From Halopelagius fulvigenes (GTDB lineage: Archaea; Halobacteriota; Halobacteria; Halobacteriales; Haloferacaceae), in contig NZ_JBHSXH010000014.1 in assembly GCF_042662625.1 (NCBI RefSeq), positions 1 through 64,000 on the forward strand: DNA of 64,000 nucleotides. Reading direction: 5' to 3'. The position numbers were made by a program, and so were the translations under genes. The notes beneath the pieces are model-generated. The model was not told where the DNA came from and made no database searches. It saw only the letters and a program-made list of their open reading frames with translations. Positions 1 to 9,215 of the stretch are shown one piece after another. The first letter of the stretch is position 1, and the number at the start of each line of letters is the position of its first letter.

Positions 1-2
1 TA

Positions 3-524
3 ACGTGGAGTCGTGTAGACCGCGAGTCGTGGACGTTCCGAGTCTGGGGGAAATCGCAGTCGTGGGAGGACGTCTCGGTGCTGGAGCAAGCACGGGACGC
101 TATCGAACGGTGGTACCGGGTGCAAGATCCGCCGACGGACGGATGGCCGGTGTTCCCGACCGCTCACGCCCCCTCGAAGTACACCGCTGTCCGGGAAGCA
201 CGAGAGGATGCAGAGGAGTTGCTCGCGGACGCTGACGTGGATGCGGTCCTTCGGGAGTACGAGATTGCGCCACCGGCGATTACGACCCACGGTACTCGGA
301 AGGTACTGGCGCGAATCGCCGAGAACGCCGGTGTTGAGGTAGACGGCGAGGCACCGAGGCTACACGGTGCTCGTCGCGGACTCGGTGATACGCTGTTCCG
401 GAAGGACCGGGGACTCGCGTCGGACATCCTACGGCACAGTAGCCTCTCGGTCACGAAACAGGCGTACTCACATATCGACGCTTCTGAGCGGGGGGACGCG
501 GCGAGCGAGCTGCTTGATGAGTAA
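3..524 (+). CDS. Tyrosine recombinase/integrase, C-terminal part (cut by window edge)
   Basis: The reading frame is open from base 3, so the N-terminus lies outside the window. The C-terminal catalytic signature of tyrosine recombinases is visible: an HxxR box (LHGARRG, bases about 363-380), then LRHSSLSVTKQAYSH, in which the His and the nucleophilic Tyr (codon at 465-467) are spaced as in XerC/D-type enzymes. Such enzymes cut and rejoin DNA at specific sites to integrate or resolve plasmids and viruses. Nothing nearby shows its attachment site. The family call is firm; the element it serves is unknown. Confidence 0.8.
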   Translation, partial: TWSRVDRESWTFRVWGKSQSWEDVSVLEQARDAIERWYRVQDPPTDGWPVFPTAHAPSKYTAVREAREDAEELLADADVDAVLREYEIAPPAITTHGTRKVLARIAENAGVEVDGEAPRLHGARRGLGDTLFRKDRGLASDILRHSSLSVTKQAYSHIDASERGDAASELLDE

Positions 525-725
525 TCCCGGAAGAGGCTATGGGTGGCTCTGATGAAACCCTCAACGGCTGACAGTAGTAGTGTGCCGATACAGAGGGTGT
601 ATCCATCATGGAGACCTCGTTTGTTTCGTCATCTCGACGCTGAACTCACCGCGAAGTAGCGCGTGCGAACTTATCGGAGTTCACCGACCGCAAACGCTAT
701 ACGGTATAGATGTTACTATTCTAAT

Positions 726-908
726 ATGTATGGGATGGTTGGGGATTTGCTTGAAGATTGGTATAATCCGAGTATTCAGTCTGCGGTTATTCTATTGATG
801 GGTTCGAGTTTTAGCCTCTTTCTGTTCCTCAATAGTCCCGATTTTACGAACCCGTACTACGTTTTCGGAGTCGGAGTAATGGGCTTCACAATTACAAGGG
901 TTAGTTAG
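726..908 (+). CDS. Possible small membrane protein
   Basis: A 60-residue frame starting MYGMVGDLLEDWYNP contains two hydrophobic stretches (about residues 17-34 and 43-57), compatible with a two-pass membrane peptide. Short proteins of this kind are common in haloarchaea. I do not recognise a family. The upstream sequence is AT-rich but has no clear promoter, and base composition is lower in GC than its neighbours, so this could be non-coding. Confidence 0.35.
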   Translation: MYGMVGDLLEDWYNPSIQSAVILLMGSSFSLFLFLNSPDFTNPYYVFGVGVMGFTITRVS

Positions 909-1088
909 TAAATACATCAGTATATTCACCAACAATCCCTTACAATTTAAAACTACAGACCAGAAAATAGCCTCATGAGTGATTGCTCAAACCGAGCACC
1001 GGATTCAGCCGATGCGTGAACATGCTGTTATTCTCCCTGGCCAACCTATAATCGAACGAATTATGGACGTACCTTGATATGGTAAGCC

Positions 1089-1895
1089 ATGGTCGTACAA
1101 ACTGGTCTCGATAGTGACGTATCTCTCGCAGCCAACCCCTTCCCGAAGATCGCCGAAATCGCGTCCCAAGAGGGGTCGATCGTTGTCATCCCCGTTGGGA
1201 GCGTTGAGCAACATGGAAATCACCTCCCTGTAGCCACCGACTCCATCCTCGCGTCCGCCGTCGCCACGGCCAGTGCGGAGGACGTTGCCGACGAGATTCC
1301 ATTACTTGTCGCACCTCCTGTCTGGACGGGCTACTCCCCGCATCACCTCCCCTTCGGTGGGACGATGACGGGCGAGTTCAACACACTCACCGATCTTCTA
1401 GAGCAGATATCCGACGCGGTACTAGAGAACGGCTTCGACGCGTTGCTGTTCGTCAACGGTCACGGCGGTAACACGGCGCTCATCGACGCTGCGGTCTCAA
1501 CTATCGGCCACGCCCACCCCAACGCGGAGATACTCGGTATCACGTATTTCGACCTCGCTCGTTCGTTCATCGACGACATCCGTGAGAGCAAGACGGGCGG
1601 GATGGCCCATGGCGGCGAATTCGAGACGTCGCTCATGCTCCACCTCCGCCCGGGACTCGTCGGGGACGACAGATCCGCCGAGTACTGGGACGAACAATAC
1701 GATCTCGGTGGACAGGACCTCCTGGAGGGCGGACCGCTCTCGGTATATCGGTCGTTCAACGAATACTCCGAGAGCGGCGCAATCGGAGATCCTAGCCTCG
1801 CAAGCGCAGAGAAGGGGAAGGCCATCTTCGACGGAGTGCGAAGTGAATTAACGACACTATTCTCCGATATCCATCGGGCTAACTCCGCCGATTAA
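1089..1895 (+). CDS. Creatininase-family amidohydrolase
   Basis: This 268-residue protein is of the usual family length. Metal-binding motifs of the creatininase/MftE family are present in order: SVEQHG (Glu40, His42), ATD (Asp51), NGHGGN (His125) and AHGGEFETS (Glu177-Glu179). Members hydrolyse cyclic or linear amides such as creatinine or riboflavin precursors with two metal ions in the cytoplasm. It is transcribed towards the decayed RidA/dehydrogenase/enolase genes, which lie on the opposite strand, so it could act on an amide in the same catabolic block. The family is clear; the substrate is not. Confidence 0.88.
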   Translation: MVVQTGLDSDVSLAANPFPKIAEIASQEGSIVVIPVGSVEQHGNHLPVATDSILASAVATASAEDVADEIPLLVAPPVWTGYSPHHLPFGGTMTGEFNTLTDLLEQISDAVLENGFDALLFVNGHGGNTALIDAAVSTIGHAHPNAEILGITYFDLARSFIDDIRESKTGGMAHGGEFETSLMLHLRPGLVGDDRSAEYWDEQYDLGGQDLLEGGPLSVYRSFNEYSESGAIGDPSLASAEKGKAIFDGVRSELTTLFSDIHRANSAD

Positions 1896-1924
1896 AACGT
1901 GAATGGAATGGGTTATTGGACTGA

Positions 1925-2150
1925 TTAGGACTGCGGTACACTGGCAATAACTTCGATTTCGACACCAATAGGGACGGGGAGATCACGCACTTCGACGGCG
2001 CTTCGAGCGGGATAGGGGTCGCTCATGTACTTCCTGTAGACATCGTTCACGGCGTCGTAATTGGCCATGTCGGTGACGAACACTGTGGACTTAACGACAT
2101 CACCCAGCGAGGCACCACCCGCTCGAAGTACCGCATCGCAGCAAGAACTG
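1925..2150 (-). pseudogene. RidA/YjgF fragment (C-terminal part only)
   Basis: Reading the minus strand in a frame without a start gives AVLRAGGASLGDVVKSTVFV, then a stretch ending in RSAVEVRDLP and EIEVIASVPQS before a stop. This is the C-terminal half of a RidA (enamine/imine deaminase) protein. The N-terminal half is missing: the sequence runs directly into the start of a short-chain dehydrogenase. A deletion that removed the end of one gene and the beginning of the next explains this. Not expected to make a working enzyme. Confidence 0.8.
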
Positions 2151-2555
2151 GCCTTTGAGATTCAGATCAATCATCCGTTCGAATGTCTCCTCAGTACACC
2201 GATGGAGGAGGTTAGCCGATTCGTCCGACGCGCCAGCGTTGTTCACCAGCACTCGAACGGCCCCAAACTCGTCGACGGCCGTATCGACCAGACCGCGTAC
2301 GGCGTCGCGGTCGGTCACGTCACACTCAACGGGGACGACCCGACCGTCGTGGGCGTTGGTGAGCTCTCTCGCAACCGATTCAACACCCTCATACGAGGGC
2401 GAACAGATGACGGCATCGCCGCCGGCTTCGGCGAACTGTGCGGCAACGGCGCGGCCGATACCGCGTGAACCACCCGTGACGATGGCTGGACGATCGCGTA
2501 CTGATAGTTCGACCCTGGCAGATTGACCGTTGAACACCTCCTGCTTGAAGCTTCC
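2140..2555 (-). pseudogene. Short-chain dehydrogenase fragment (N-terminal part only)
   Basis: The frame encodes an SDR N-terminus: the nucleotide-binding motif TGGSRGIG, the acidic patch DVTDRDAVRGLV, and VNNAGAS, reaching MIDLNLKGQF. It then changes abruptly to unrelated residues and stops. The catalytic Ser-Tyr-Lys region is absent. A GTG near 2543 after a purine-rich stretch may have been the start. The truncation point coincides with the start of the RidA fragment, so one deletion removed both missing parts. The intact SDR at 14485-15318 could be the functional relative. Confidence 0.8.
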
Positions 2556-2562
2556 TCTCCCA

Positions 2563-3731
2563 TCACCGAATCCGATAGTGGTCGACCAGTTCCGAGTCCA
2601 CTGAAACGCCGAGTCCGGGAGCGCTCGGAGTCGAGAGACGCCCGTCTTCGAGTTCGAAGGGAGTTTCCAGAATATCGGACTCCCATCCGTAGTAGGTGGA
2701 GTCCGGCGGTAGCGAGAATCCCGGAATCCCGCTCCAGCGTGAAGGATCGCGGCCGTCCTGATCCCGAGATCAAACGCACAGTGGTGCGTGAAGGGGATGC
2801 CTGCGTCTTCGAGTACCGTCGCCTGCTGGCGAAGTCCGCTGATACCGCCGGCCGGAGTTAAATCGAGGACGGCAGCGTCCATCGCACCGGCCTCCAAGAG
2901 CCGTTGGAGGTTGTGTGGACGGTAGGTGTCCTCATTAGGTGCGATGGGCTGTCGCAATCGTTGGCGGAGGCGCGCTAGCGTCCGATGGGAATCGACTCGA
3001 ATGGGCTGTTCCATGTACTGGAGGTGGATCCCTGCCTGCTCCAACATCGACCCGACACGAACGGCCCGATCCGGCGTCCATCCTTGGTTCGGGTCGAGCC
3101 TGAACTCCAGTTGTCCGTTGGTCTCCTCGTGCATAGCCTTGATTCGTTCCACGTCTTGTCTCCAGTCTCGACCAGCTTTCGTCTTCAGGACGGAGAAACC
3201 AGCGTCAAGGGACTCCTGGGCTTTGATTCGAGACTCCTCCGGAGAGAGGATACCCAAACAGAACGCGACGGGAACCTCCATCGCGGATGCGTCATCCTCG
3301 TTGAGGGCTTGCCGATGGCGTTGAGACGACTGCGATGGTGCCGTCCAACCGCCGAGTAACTCGTATACCGGCCGGTCGAGCGTTTGTCCGACGATGTCCC
3401 AGCAGGCGGTTTCGACCGCTGCGAAGAACAGGTCGACGTTCGTGTACTCGACGAACACCTGTCGACGGAGACGCTCGATCTCGAACGGAGACTGCCCGGT
3501 GACGAGCGGACCAACGCCGTCTTCGATAACTGCCTCGGTCGCGGCCGGTGAGAGGAAGACGCGCATCTCTCCCCATCCGGTTAGCCCTTCATCAGTGTCC
3601 ACCCGGACGAGGACTCGTTCCATCGTCTCGACTCGTCCGTGGTTAGTGACGTATGGACCGATGCCAAGATGTTCTTCAAGCGGAACAAGGGGTACTTCGA
3701 CAGTAACTGCAGTCACATCGCTGATTTCCAT
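2563..3731 (-). pseudogene. Enolase-superfamily dehydratase with a frameshift near its C-terminus
   Basis: From the ATG at 3731 (MEISDVTAVTVEVPL) the frame follows the mandelate-racemase/muconate-cycloisomerase family: KTKAGRDW (KxK motif), FRLDPNQGW, YMEQPI, PNEDTY and HHCAFDLGI. After TAAILHAGAG the family sequence continues only in another frame: IPGFSLPPDSTYYGWESD and ELVDHYRIR, stop at 2563. A single-base indel near 2725-2740 therefore splits it. Its closest match here is the intact gene at 11632-12750, which keeps the same C-terminal pattern. Either a recent pseudogene or a sequencing error; the broken neighbours favour real decay. Confidence 0.85.
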
Positions 3732-3832
3732 GCGTTTCGGTTGGCGGGAATAGAGGTAAATAATCACCGCCTAGGAACTTTCGAAGCGTGGAGGGGAGAT
3801 GAACTGACCGTCAAGCGGAGTTTCCCGATCCG

Positions 3833-4243
3833 TTATTCCTCCGTTATCTGTATTTCGAGTTCCTGGTTCTCCCCTTTGAAGTAGAGGTGGTGGTGTTCCG
3901 ATGCAACAACCTCACCGTCGACGGAGATCTTGATCCGATACTCCAAGAGATTAGTCTTGTCTACGAACTCGAACCGACCCTCGGCGTCCGTCTTGGTCGT
4001 TGAGGACTTTACGACTCCTTCGAGTGGAATTTCTCGGAGCGTGACGGTCGCGTTTTGTACTGGGTTGCCATTCGAATCTACGACGCGCCCTTGGACGTGA
4101 CCATCGTCGTTGGTATCCACGTATGCGACAGCCCCTATCGAGGCAATCACGATGACTGCTGCGAGTATCGTGAATCTATTGAATAGCAGTCGCCGCCATG
4201 TGATCATCTCGGTTATGAGTTTAAGTAACGGCGGTTGTTTCAT
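3833..4243 (-). CDS. Membrane-anchored carboxypeptidase-regulatory-like (Ig-fold) protein
   Basis: 136 residues. One transmembrane helix lies at about residues 24-43 (FTILAAVIVIASIGAVAYV). An outside domain follows with the typical pattern of CarboxypepD_reg-like folds: VQGRVVDSNGNPVQNATVTL, a TDAEGRFEF turn, and a closing set of beta-strands. Its start overlaps the stop of the upstream permease (ATGA), so it is translated as the last gene of the importer operon. A role in substrate capture or in stabilising the transporter at the cell surface is an inference; the domain itself is non-enzymatic. Confidence 0.65.
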   Translation of the reverse strand: MKQPPLLKLITEMITWRRLLFNRFTILAAVIVIASIGAVAYVDTNDDGHVQGRVVDSNGNPVQNATVTLREIPLEGVVKSSTTKTDAEGRFEFVDKTNLLEYRIKISVDGEVVASEHHHLYFKGENQELEIQITEE

Positions 4244-5133
4244 GATTTCATACTCCCGAGCACCGCGCTCTTAATGAACTGCCGTTGCAGCAACAGGAAC
4301 ACGATCAGTAACGGGATGAACACCATGATCGCGAACGCGTACTGAAGTGCCACGTCGCCCGACATCTGACTCTGGAACTCGGCGAGACCGAGGGGGAGTG
4401 GTGTATGCTGTGTGTCCCTGACTACGACGAGTGGCCAGAGGAACGAGTTCCATGAGAAGATGAACGCGAAGATGGTGGTCGTTGCTAATGCTGGCTTCGA
4501 GAGGGGCCAATAGACACCGAATAGAATGTACAGCTCCGAGGCTCCATCGAGTCTTGCCGCTTCGGCAAGCGAATCCGGTATTGACGAGAACGAGTCGTGC
4601 AATACCAGTATATTGACTATGCTCACGGAGACAACTATTGCAATACCGATGTAGGTGTTAACTAGACCCAATTTTTGCGTGACCAAGTAGTCAGGTAGGA
4701 ATATAGTCTGGAACGGTATCATCATCGCGGATAGAATGTACGCCCACACGTACTTTTTCCCGTAGAAGTCCTTTGTCAGGCCGAACGCGGCCAGCGAACA
4801 GAACAGCAACTGGCTAGCGATGGCTATCGCCGTCACGATGAGACTGGTGATAAGGTAGGTGACGAACGGAATCGCATACCAGACGCGGACGAAGTTGTAT
4901 AGGCTAGGATTCTCGATGAGAAGCGACGGTTGCCCCCCGTACAGTGACCCAGAGGGCCAAGTCAGAGCGACCTTTAACAACCAGTAGAACGGGAAGGTGA
5001 AGGCAATGCCGAGTACGAGTGCGAGGAGGAAGAAACCGATGCGGCGATAGAACTCCATTGGACTCTCCCTGAACTGCTCGATTCCACTCCGGACGTTGAG
5101 ATCCGCTTTCGTGAGGTGATTGTTTATCTTCAT
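4240..5133 (-). CDS. Carbohydrate ABC transporter permease, MalG type
   Basis: 297 residues with about six membrane helices. The cytoplasmic EAA loop that docks the ATPase is visible in the C-terminal half (DSLAEAARLDGASELYILF). This pattern is typical of the CUT1 family, which imports oligosaccharides and polyols. Its start overlaps the stop of the MalF-type gene by one base (TGATG) and its stop overlaps the next gene by four, so the three are co-translated. It partners with the protein at 5133-6068 to form the channel. Confidence 0.92.
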   Translation of the reverse strand: MKINNHLTKADLNVRSGIEQFRESPMEFYRRIGFFLLALVLGIAFTFPFYWLLKVALTWPSGSLYGGQPSLLIENPSLYNFVRVWYAIPFVTYLITSLIVTAIAIASQLLFCSLAAFGLTKDFYGKKYVWAYILSAMMIPFQTIFLPDYLVTQKLGLVNTYIGIAIVVSVSIVNILVLHDSFSSIPDSLAEAARLDGASELYILFGVYWPLSKPALATTTIFAFIFSWNSFLWPLVVVRDTQHTPLPLGLAEFQSQMSGDVALQYAFAIMVFIPLLIVFLLLQRQFIKSAVLGSMKS

Positions 5134-6068
5134 CAGTACTCAGTCCCCTGAAGATGTTGCCCAATGAGAGCAATTCCGATCGCGAGCGCGATCATGATGA
5201 TGCTCAGGACGGCAGCGTATCCGAACTCTCCGTAGAGGAACGCCTGCTTATAGATCCACGTCAAGAGTATCTCTGTCCCATGTCCTGGTCCCCCGCCGGT
5301 AAGCACCGTTATCAGGTCGAACAACCGGAACGAGATCACCATGCCAACCAAGAGACAGACACCAATAGTCGATTTCAAGAGCGGGAGCGTCAGGTAGAGG
5401 AACTGCTGAACCCGACTGGCACCGTCTATCTTCGCCGCCTGATAGAGCTGGGTCGGGATATTCTGTAATCCAGCGAGGAGAATGACGATATAGAACCCGA
5501 CAGTCTTCCAAATCTGGATCACGAAGACGGCGACGAGTGCCCAGACTGAATCGCCGAACCACGAGATGTTCTGTTCTATGATCCCTGTCTGGAGGAGGAA
5601 GTAGTTGATAACCCCGTTCTCCGTTTTGAACATATACTGCCAGATGACGGCGATGGCGACCATCATCGTGATGTAGGGGAGGAAGAACAGGGACCGAAAT
5701 GCGTTTCGGCCCGGGAAATTCTGGTCTAACAGGAGCGCGATACCGAGTGCGATGGCGATCGATACCGGGATTGTCCCGAACAACACGATCGTGTTCAGCA
5801 GGCTCCTCCCGAAGACAGGATCCGTCAGGAGCGTCCCCCAGTTTGCGAGTCCAACGAACGACATATCGCCTGTGTACGTCATCTCACTGAATGAGAGAAC
5901 GAAGTTGTATATCAGCGCAATGTACTTGTAGAGGAACAACCAGACAAGGACCGGTGAAAGAAACACCGCCACGAGGATCGTCCTCTGAGCCTTTTTTGAG
6001 AGGTCTAGGGACTCAATGAGCCGCGTTGGAATCCTCGAAATCGTACCTGTGATTGACGTATTACTCAT
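5133..6068 (-). CDS. Carbohydrate ABC transporter permease, MalF type
   Basis: About 311 residues from the ATG at 6068 (MSNTSITGTISRIP); a start 18 bases upstream is possible. There are six hydrophobic helices, and the EAA loop is TQLYQAAKIDGASRVQQFLY. It is the first of the two channel subunits of the CUT1 importer. The conserved order here is lipoprotein, MalF, MalG. Substrate specificity cannot be inferred from the permease. Confidence 0.92.
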   Translation of the reverse strand: MSNTSITGTISRIPTRLIESLDLSKKAQRTILVAVFLSPVLVWLFLYKYIALIYNFVLSFSEMTYTGDMSFVGLANWGTLLTDPVFGRSLLNTIVLFGTIPVSIAIALGIALLLDQNFPGRNAFRSLFFLPYITMMVAIAVIWQYMFKTENGVINYFLLQTGIIEQNISWFGDSVWALVAVFVIQIWKTVGFYIVILLAGLQNIPTQLYQAAKIDGASRVQQFLYLTLPLLKSTIGVCLLVGMVISFRLFDLITVLTGGGPGHGTEILLTWIYKQAFLYGEFGYAAVLSIIMIALAIGIALIGQHLQGTEY

Positions 6069-6205
6069 CTTCACACCTTCTCTCATATACTACCATAACC
6101 GATATTGAATTTTGTCGTTTATTGATCCGCCGTCGTCTCGAAAGCAGACAGACTCACTATCTCTGTCTTGTTTTGTACTGATCGATTCGAAGTGACTGAA
6201 CATCC

Positions 6206-7588
6206 TTACAGAGAACTGTTCACCTGCCTTTCGGCGGATTGAATTGCTTCTTCGACCGATTTCTCGCCGAGTGCGGCAGCAGAGAACTCGTTATCGAGAG
6301 TCTGCGCGATCTGGCTCGAGGCCTCAACGAGCGGCGGCACCCACACCTCGGAGCTGACGTTATCCCACAGCTTGTACAATTGGACGAGTAGAGGGTTTTC
6401 GGAGATGAACTTCTCGTCGTTTCGAAGCTCTTTGAGCGCCTGCTTGTGTGGGACAAGCACCGTCGTGTTACGCAGGAAGTCCTTCTGTCCCTTCTTGTTG
6501 AGGATCGTTGAGATGAGGTCGAACGATGCCTCTTGGGCGGCCTTCGAGTTGTTCGGCTTGACTACTCCAAGGCCATGCATCGTCAGGAAGCCGCCGAACC
6601 GTTCGTTCGACGGTGATCCGGCGACGCCCATCGTGTCCTCCGATACCCAGTCGCTACCGGAGTTCTGAATGAGGCGAAGCGCCGAGGAGGAGCCGAAGTA
6701 CATCCCCGTGTTCCCCGCGCCGAACTGCTCGGCGGCAGGTTTCCAGTCGCCGGTCCACGATACTTCGGGAATAACGCCACTCTCAGTGAGTTCACGGAAC
6801 CGACTCAGGATCTCGTGTGTCTTCTCGACGTTGAATGCGGCTTTCGTCTGATCCTCGTTCAGTACGTCGATGCCTTCGCTCCAGAACCACGGCCAGATCT
6901 GCCAGTCATACCGAATGAACGTGAGTCCGAACTCAGCTTCCGACTTCTCGACGAGTTGTTCCGCGATGTCTAGGTACTCCATCGTCGAGTAGAACTCCTT
7001 GACCGTGGGCGGTTCGATTCCCGCCTCGTCGAACCACTTCGTCCGGGAATAGGTCGCGTTGGTACTCATGTAGAAGGGCATCTGCAGCAGTGACCCTTCA
7101 TATGTCATGACCTCGATGAGCTTATCGTAGTACTTATTCAGGAACTCCTCGTCGGTGAATTGATCTAGCGCCACCCACACGTCGTCCTGCGCGTACCGCG
7201 TATACGTCGCCATCTGGGTGTCGAAGATGTTCACCGGATCGCCGCTTTGCAGTCGGGACTGGAAGTACGAGAGGATATCTTCGGTCGCGGGACCCCGGTC
7301 CGTCCACTTCGTGGCCGGGTCTGCGAATTCGTATTTGTTGTCGTATTCGCTCACGAAATCACTGCGCCACTCCTTGATGTAGTCCTCGAGGAACGGGAGG
7401 TTCCAAGTGAACAGTTCGACTGGGCCTTCAAGCGCCATATTGCTGTTACCGTTGCCTGCGTTTCCGCTGTTCTGGTTGTCACTGCCCTCAAGACACCCGG
7501 CTAATCCGGCGGTCAGACCGCCACCTAACGTAGTCAGACAGGTCCGGCGACTAAGCTGAGCACTACTCCGTAGGCTTTCCTGTGACAT
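6206..7588 (-). CDS. Sugar ABC transporter substrate-binding lipoprotein (Tat-exported)
   Basis: About 460 residues. The ATG at 7588 is chosen because a TATA-like TTATAA lies about 28 bases upstream, fitting a leaderless mRNA; a GTG at 7606 is the alternative. The N-terminus has twin arginines (SRRTCLTTLGGG) and a lipobox ending LAGC (Cys32), so the protein is expected to be exported folded and lipid-anchored. An Asn/Gly/Ser-rich linker follows, then an extracellular-solute-binding family 1 domain with GMYFGSSSAL-type motifs. It delivers the ligand to the permeases encoded next. Confidence 0.92.
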   Translation of the reverse strand: MSQESLRSSAQLSRRTCLTTLGGGLTAGLAGCLEGSDNQNSGNAGNGNSNMALEGPVELFTWNLPFLEDYIKEWRSDFVSEYDNKYEFADPATKWTDRGPATEDILSYFQSRLQSGDPVNIFDTQMATYTRYAQDDVWVALDQFTDEEFLNKYYDKLIEVMTYEGSLLQMPFYMSTNATYSRTKWFDEAGIEPPTVKEFYSTMEYLDIAEQLVEKSEAEFGLTFIRYDWQIWPWFWSEGIDVLNEDQTKAAFNVEKTHEILSRFRELTESGVIPEVSWTGDWKPAAEQFGAGNTGMYFGSSSALRLIQNSGSDWVSEDTMGVAGSPSNERFGGFLTMHGLGVVKPNNSKAAQEASFDLISTILNKKGQKDFLRNTTVLVPHKQALKELRNDEKFISENPLLVQLYKLWDNVSSEVWVPPLVEASSQIAQTLDNEFSAAALGEKSVEEAIQSAERQVNSSL

Positions 7589-7611
7589 CGTTAGGGTATG
7601 TGACACACACC

Positions 7612-7622
7612 CATTTATAATT
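7612..7622 (-). promoter_or_regulatory. TATA box of the binding-protein gene
   Basis: TTATAAA on the minus strand, centred about 28 bases before the ATG at 7588, is placed as expected for leaderless haloarchaeal transcription. A 5-bp inverted repeat (CCAGG...CCTGG) just upstream at about 7633-7650 could be an operator. Confidence 0.55.
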
Positions 7623-7869
7623 AATCATTGACACCAGGGATTTATACCTGGAATTAACTCAGGCCGGGAGATTCACACGTCCACGGGTTAACGTGGCAAT
7701 TAGAGTTCGGCCGGACGATATCTTCGAGCCGTTGGAGCCGGCTGGATTCTCGACTGTAGGTCTCGATCGAAGTGGCTAATGAACCAATGTCTATGCTTTA
7801 GCATACAAGCTCGACGATCAGCACGGTCCAAGCACTGTGAGAGATATGATTCTGTGCTGTTCCGTGCAT

Positions 7870-9018
7870 TCAGATCCGTTTTTGAACAAGGGTTTCATCA
7901 CCCTCCGCCGGCGGCGATTGATTCACCAGTGCCTCTGTCGTACCAGCGTCAAATACGTGTATCCGATCTTCGGGAAACAGTATGGAGAGCTGCTGTCCCT
8001 CCGAGACGGATTGTCTCGCTTCGATGCTCGCGATGTGTGTCTCACCGCTGAGCGAAAAGTAGAGCAGCTGCTCCTTGCCGAGCGGTTCGACCACGTCGAC
8101 GGTCACCTCAATCGCGTTTTCGACATCCTGCTCAACGAGACGAACGTCTTCTGGTCGGATCCCCAGGATTGCCTCCTCGCGGCTGTCAGCCCATCCCATA
8201 TCCAACTCGCTAGACGGCCTGAACGTGAACTCGGGATGTTCAAGCGTTAGATCGTCGGTCTCCGTGACGGTGATCTCGATGAAATTCATTGATGGCGAGC
8301 CAATGAATCCCGCGACGAAGGCGTTCGACGGGGCATAGTAGGCTTCTAACGGCGTCGCGATCTGTTGGAGCTCCCCCTCGTTCATGATCGCGATACGGTC
8401 GCCCATCGTCATCGCCTCCGTCTGATCGTGGGTGACGTAAATCGTCGTTACGTCAAGCTCTGATTGGAGCTGTTGAATCTCCGTCCGCATCGTCGTCCGG
8501 AGTTTCGCGTCCAAGTTTGAGAGCGGCTCGTCCATCAGGAAGGCTTTTGGGTTCCGGACGATCGCGCGACCGAGAGCCACTCGCTGTTGTTGTCCTCCTG
8601 AGAGGTCACCGGGCATCTTCTCTAAGAGATGTCCGATCTCCATGATCTCCGCCGTTTGTTCAACCCGCTCGTCGATCTCTTCGTCCGAGAGTTCCCCCTG
8701 CATACGGAGGCCGAACGAGATGTTCTTTCTGGAGGACAAATGAGGGTAGAGTGCGTAATTCTGAAACACCATCGCGATATCCCGATTCTTCGGTTTGACG
8801 TCAGTGATGTCAGTATCCCCAATAGAAAGCGTTCCCGCCGACAGCTCCTCTAATCCCGAGACGAGCCGAAGCAAGGTCGATTTCCCGCTTCCGGAGGGCC
8901 CAACGAGAACGAGGAACTCGCCGTCTTCAACTTCAATCGATACGTCATCGACTGCGATGATCGTGTTTTCGTCTCCGGCAAACTCTTTCCGGACAGACTC
9001 GAGGCTTACTGTCGCCAT
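7870..9018 (-). CDS. ABC transporter ATP-binding protein, MalK/UgpC type
   Basis: 382 residues. The ATPase domain has Walker A GPSGSGKST (residues 40-48), the Q-loop Gln86, the signature LSGGQQQ (139-145), Walker B AFLMDEP (159-165, catalytic Glu164) and the switch His197 in VTHDQTEAM. A C-terminal regulatory domain of about 130 residues with TOBE-like strands follows, as in MalK and UgpC. It powers the importer encoded at 4240-7588. It lies between the importer genes and DUF1343, all in the same direction. Confidence 0.93.
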   Translation of the reverse strand: MATVSLESVRKEFAGDENTIIAVDDVSIEVEDGEFLVLVGPSGSGKSTLLRLVSGLEELSAGTLSIGDTDITDVKPKNRDIAMVFQNYALYPHLSSRKNISFGLRMQGELSDEEIDERVEQTAEIMEIGHLLEKMPGDLSGGQQQRVALGRAIVRNPKAFLMDEPLSNLDAKLRTTMRTEIQQLQSELDVTTIYVTHDQTEAMTMGDRIAIMNEGELQQIATPLEAYYAPSNAFVAGFIGSPSMNFIEITVTETDDLTLEHPEFTFRPSSELDMGWADSREEAILGIRPEDVRLVEQDVENAIEVTVDVVEPLGKEQLLYFSLSGETHIASIEARQSVSEGQQLSILFPEDRIHVFDAGTTEALVNQSPPAEGDETLVQKRI

Positions 9019-9215
9019 ACGACGAAGAACATAGCTCTCACTGTTATTCTTTTCGGTCGATTCACCTGTGGTTCGGGTGTTGAGCGTCTCACGAAAGGAA
9101 CTTCCAACTAGTACTGTCGCCCGCGACGTGACTCCGTGACGCTGATACTGCGTGATCGAACTCAGAATTCAAGAGACCAAGCGAACGGTCGAGACGGTGT
9201 TTCTTCGGTTCGACA

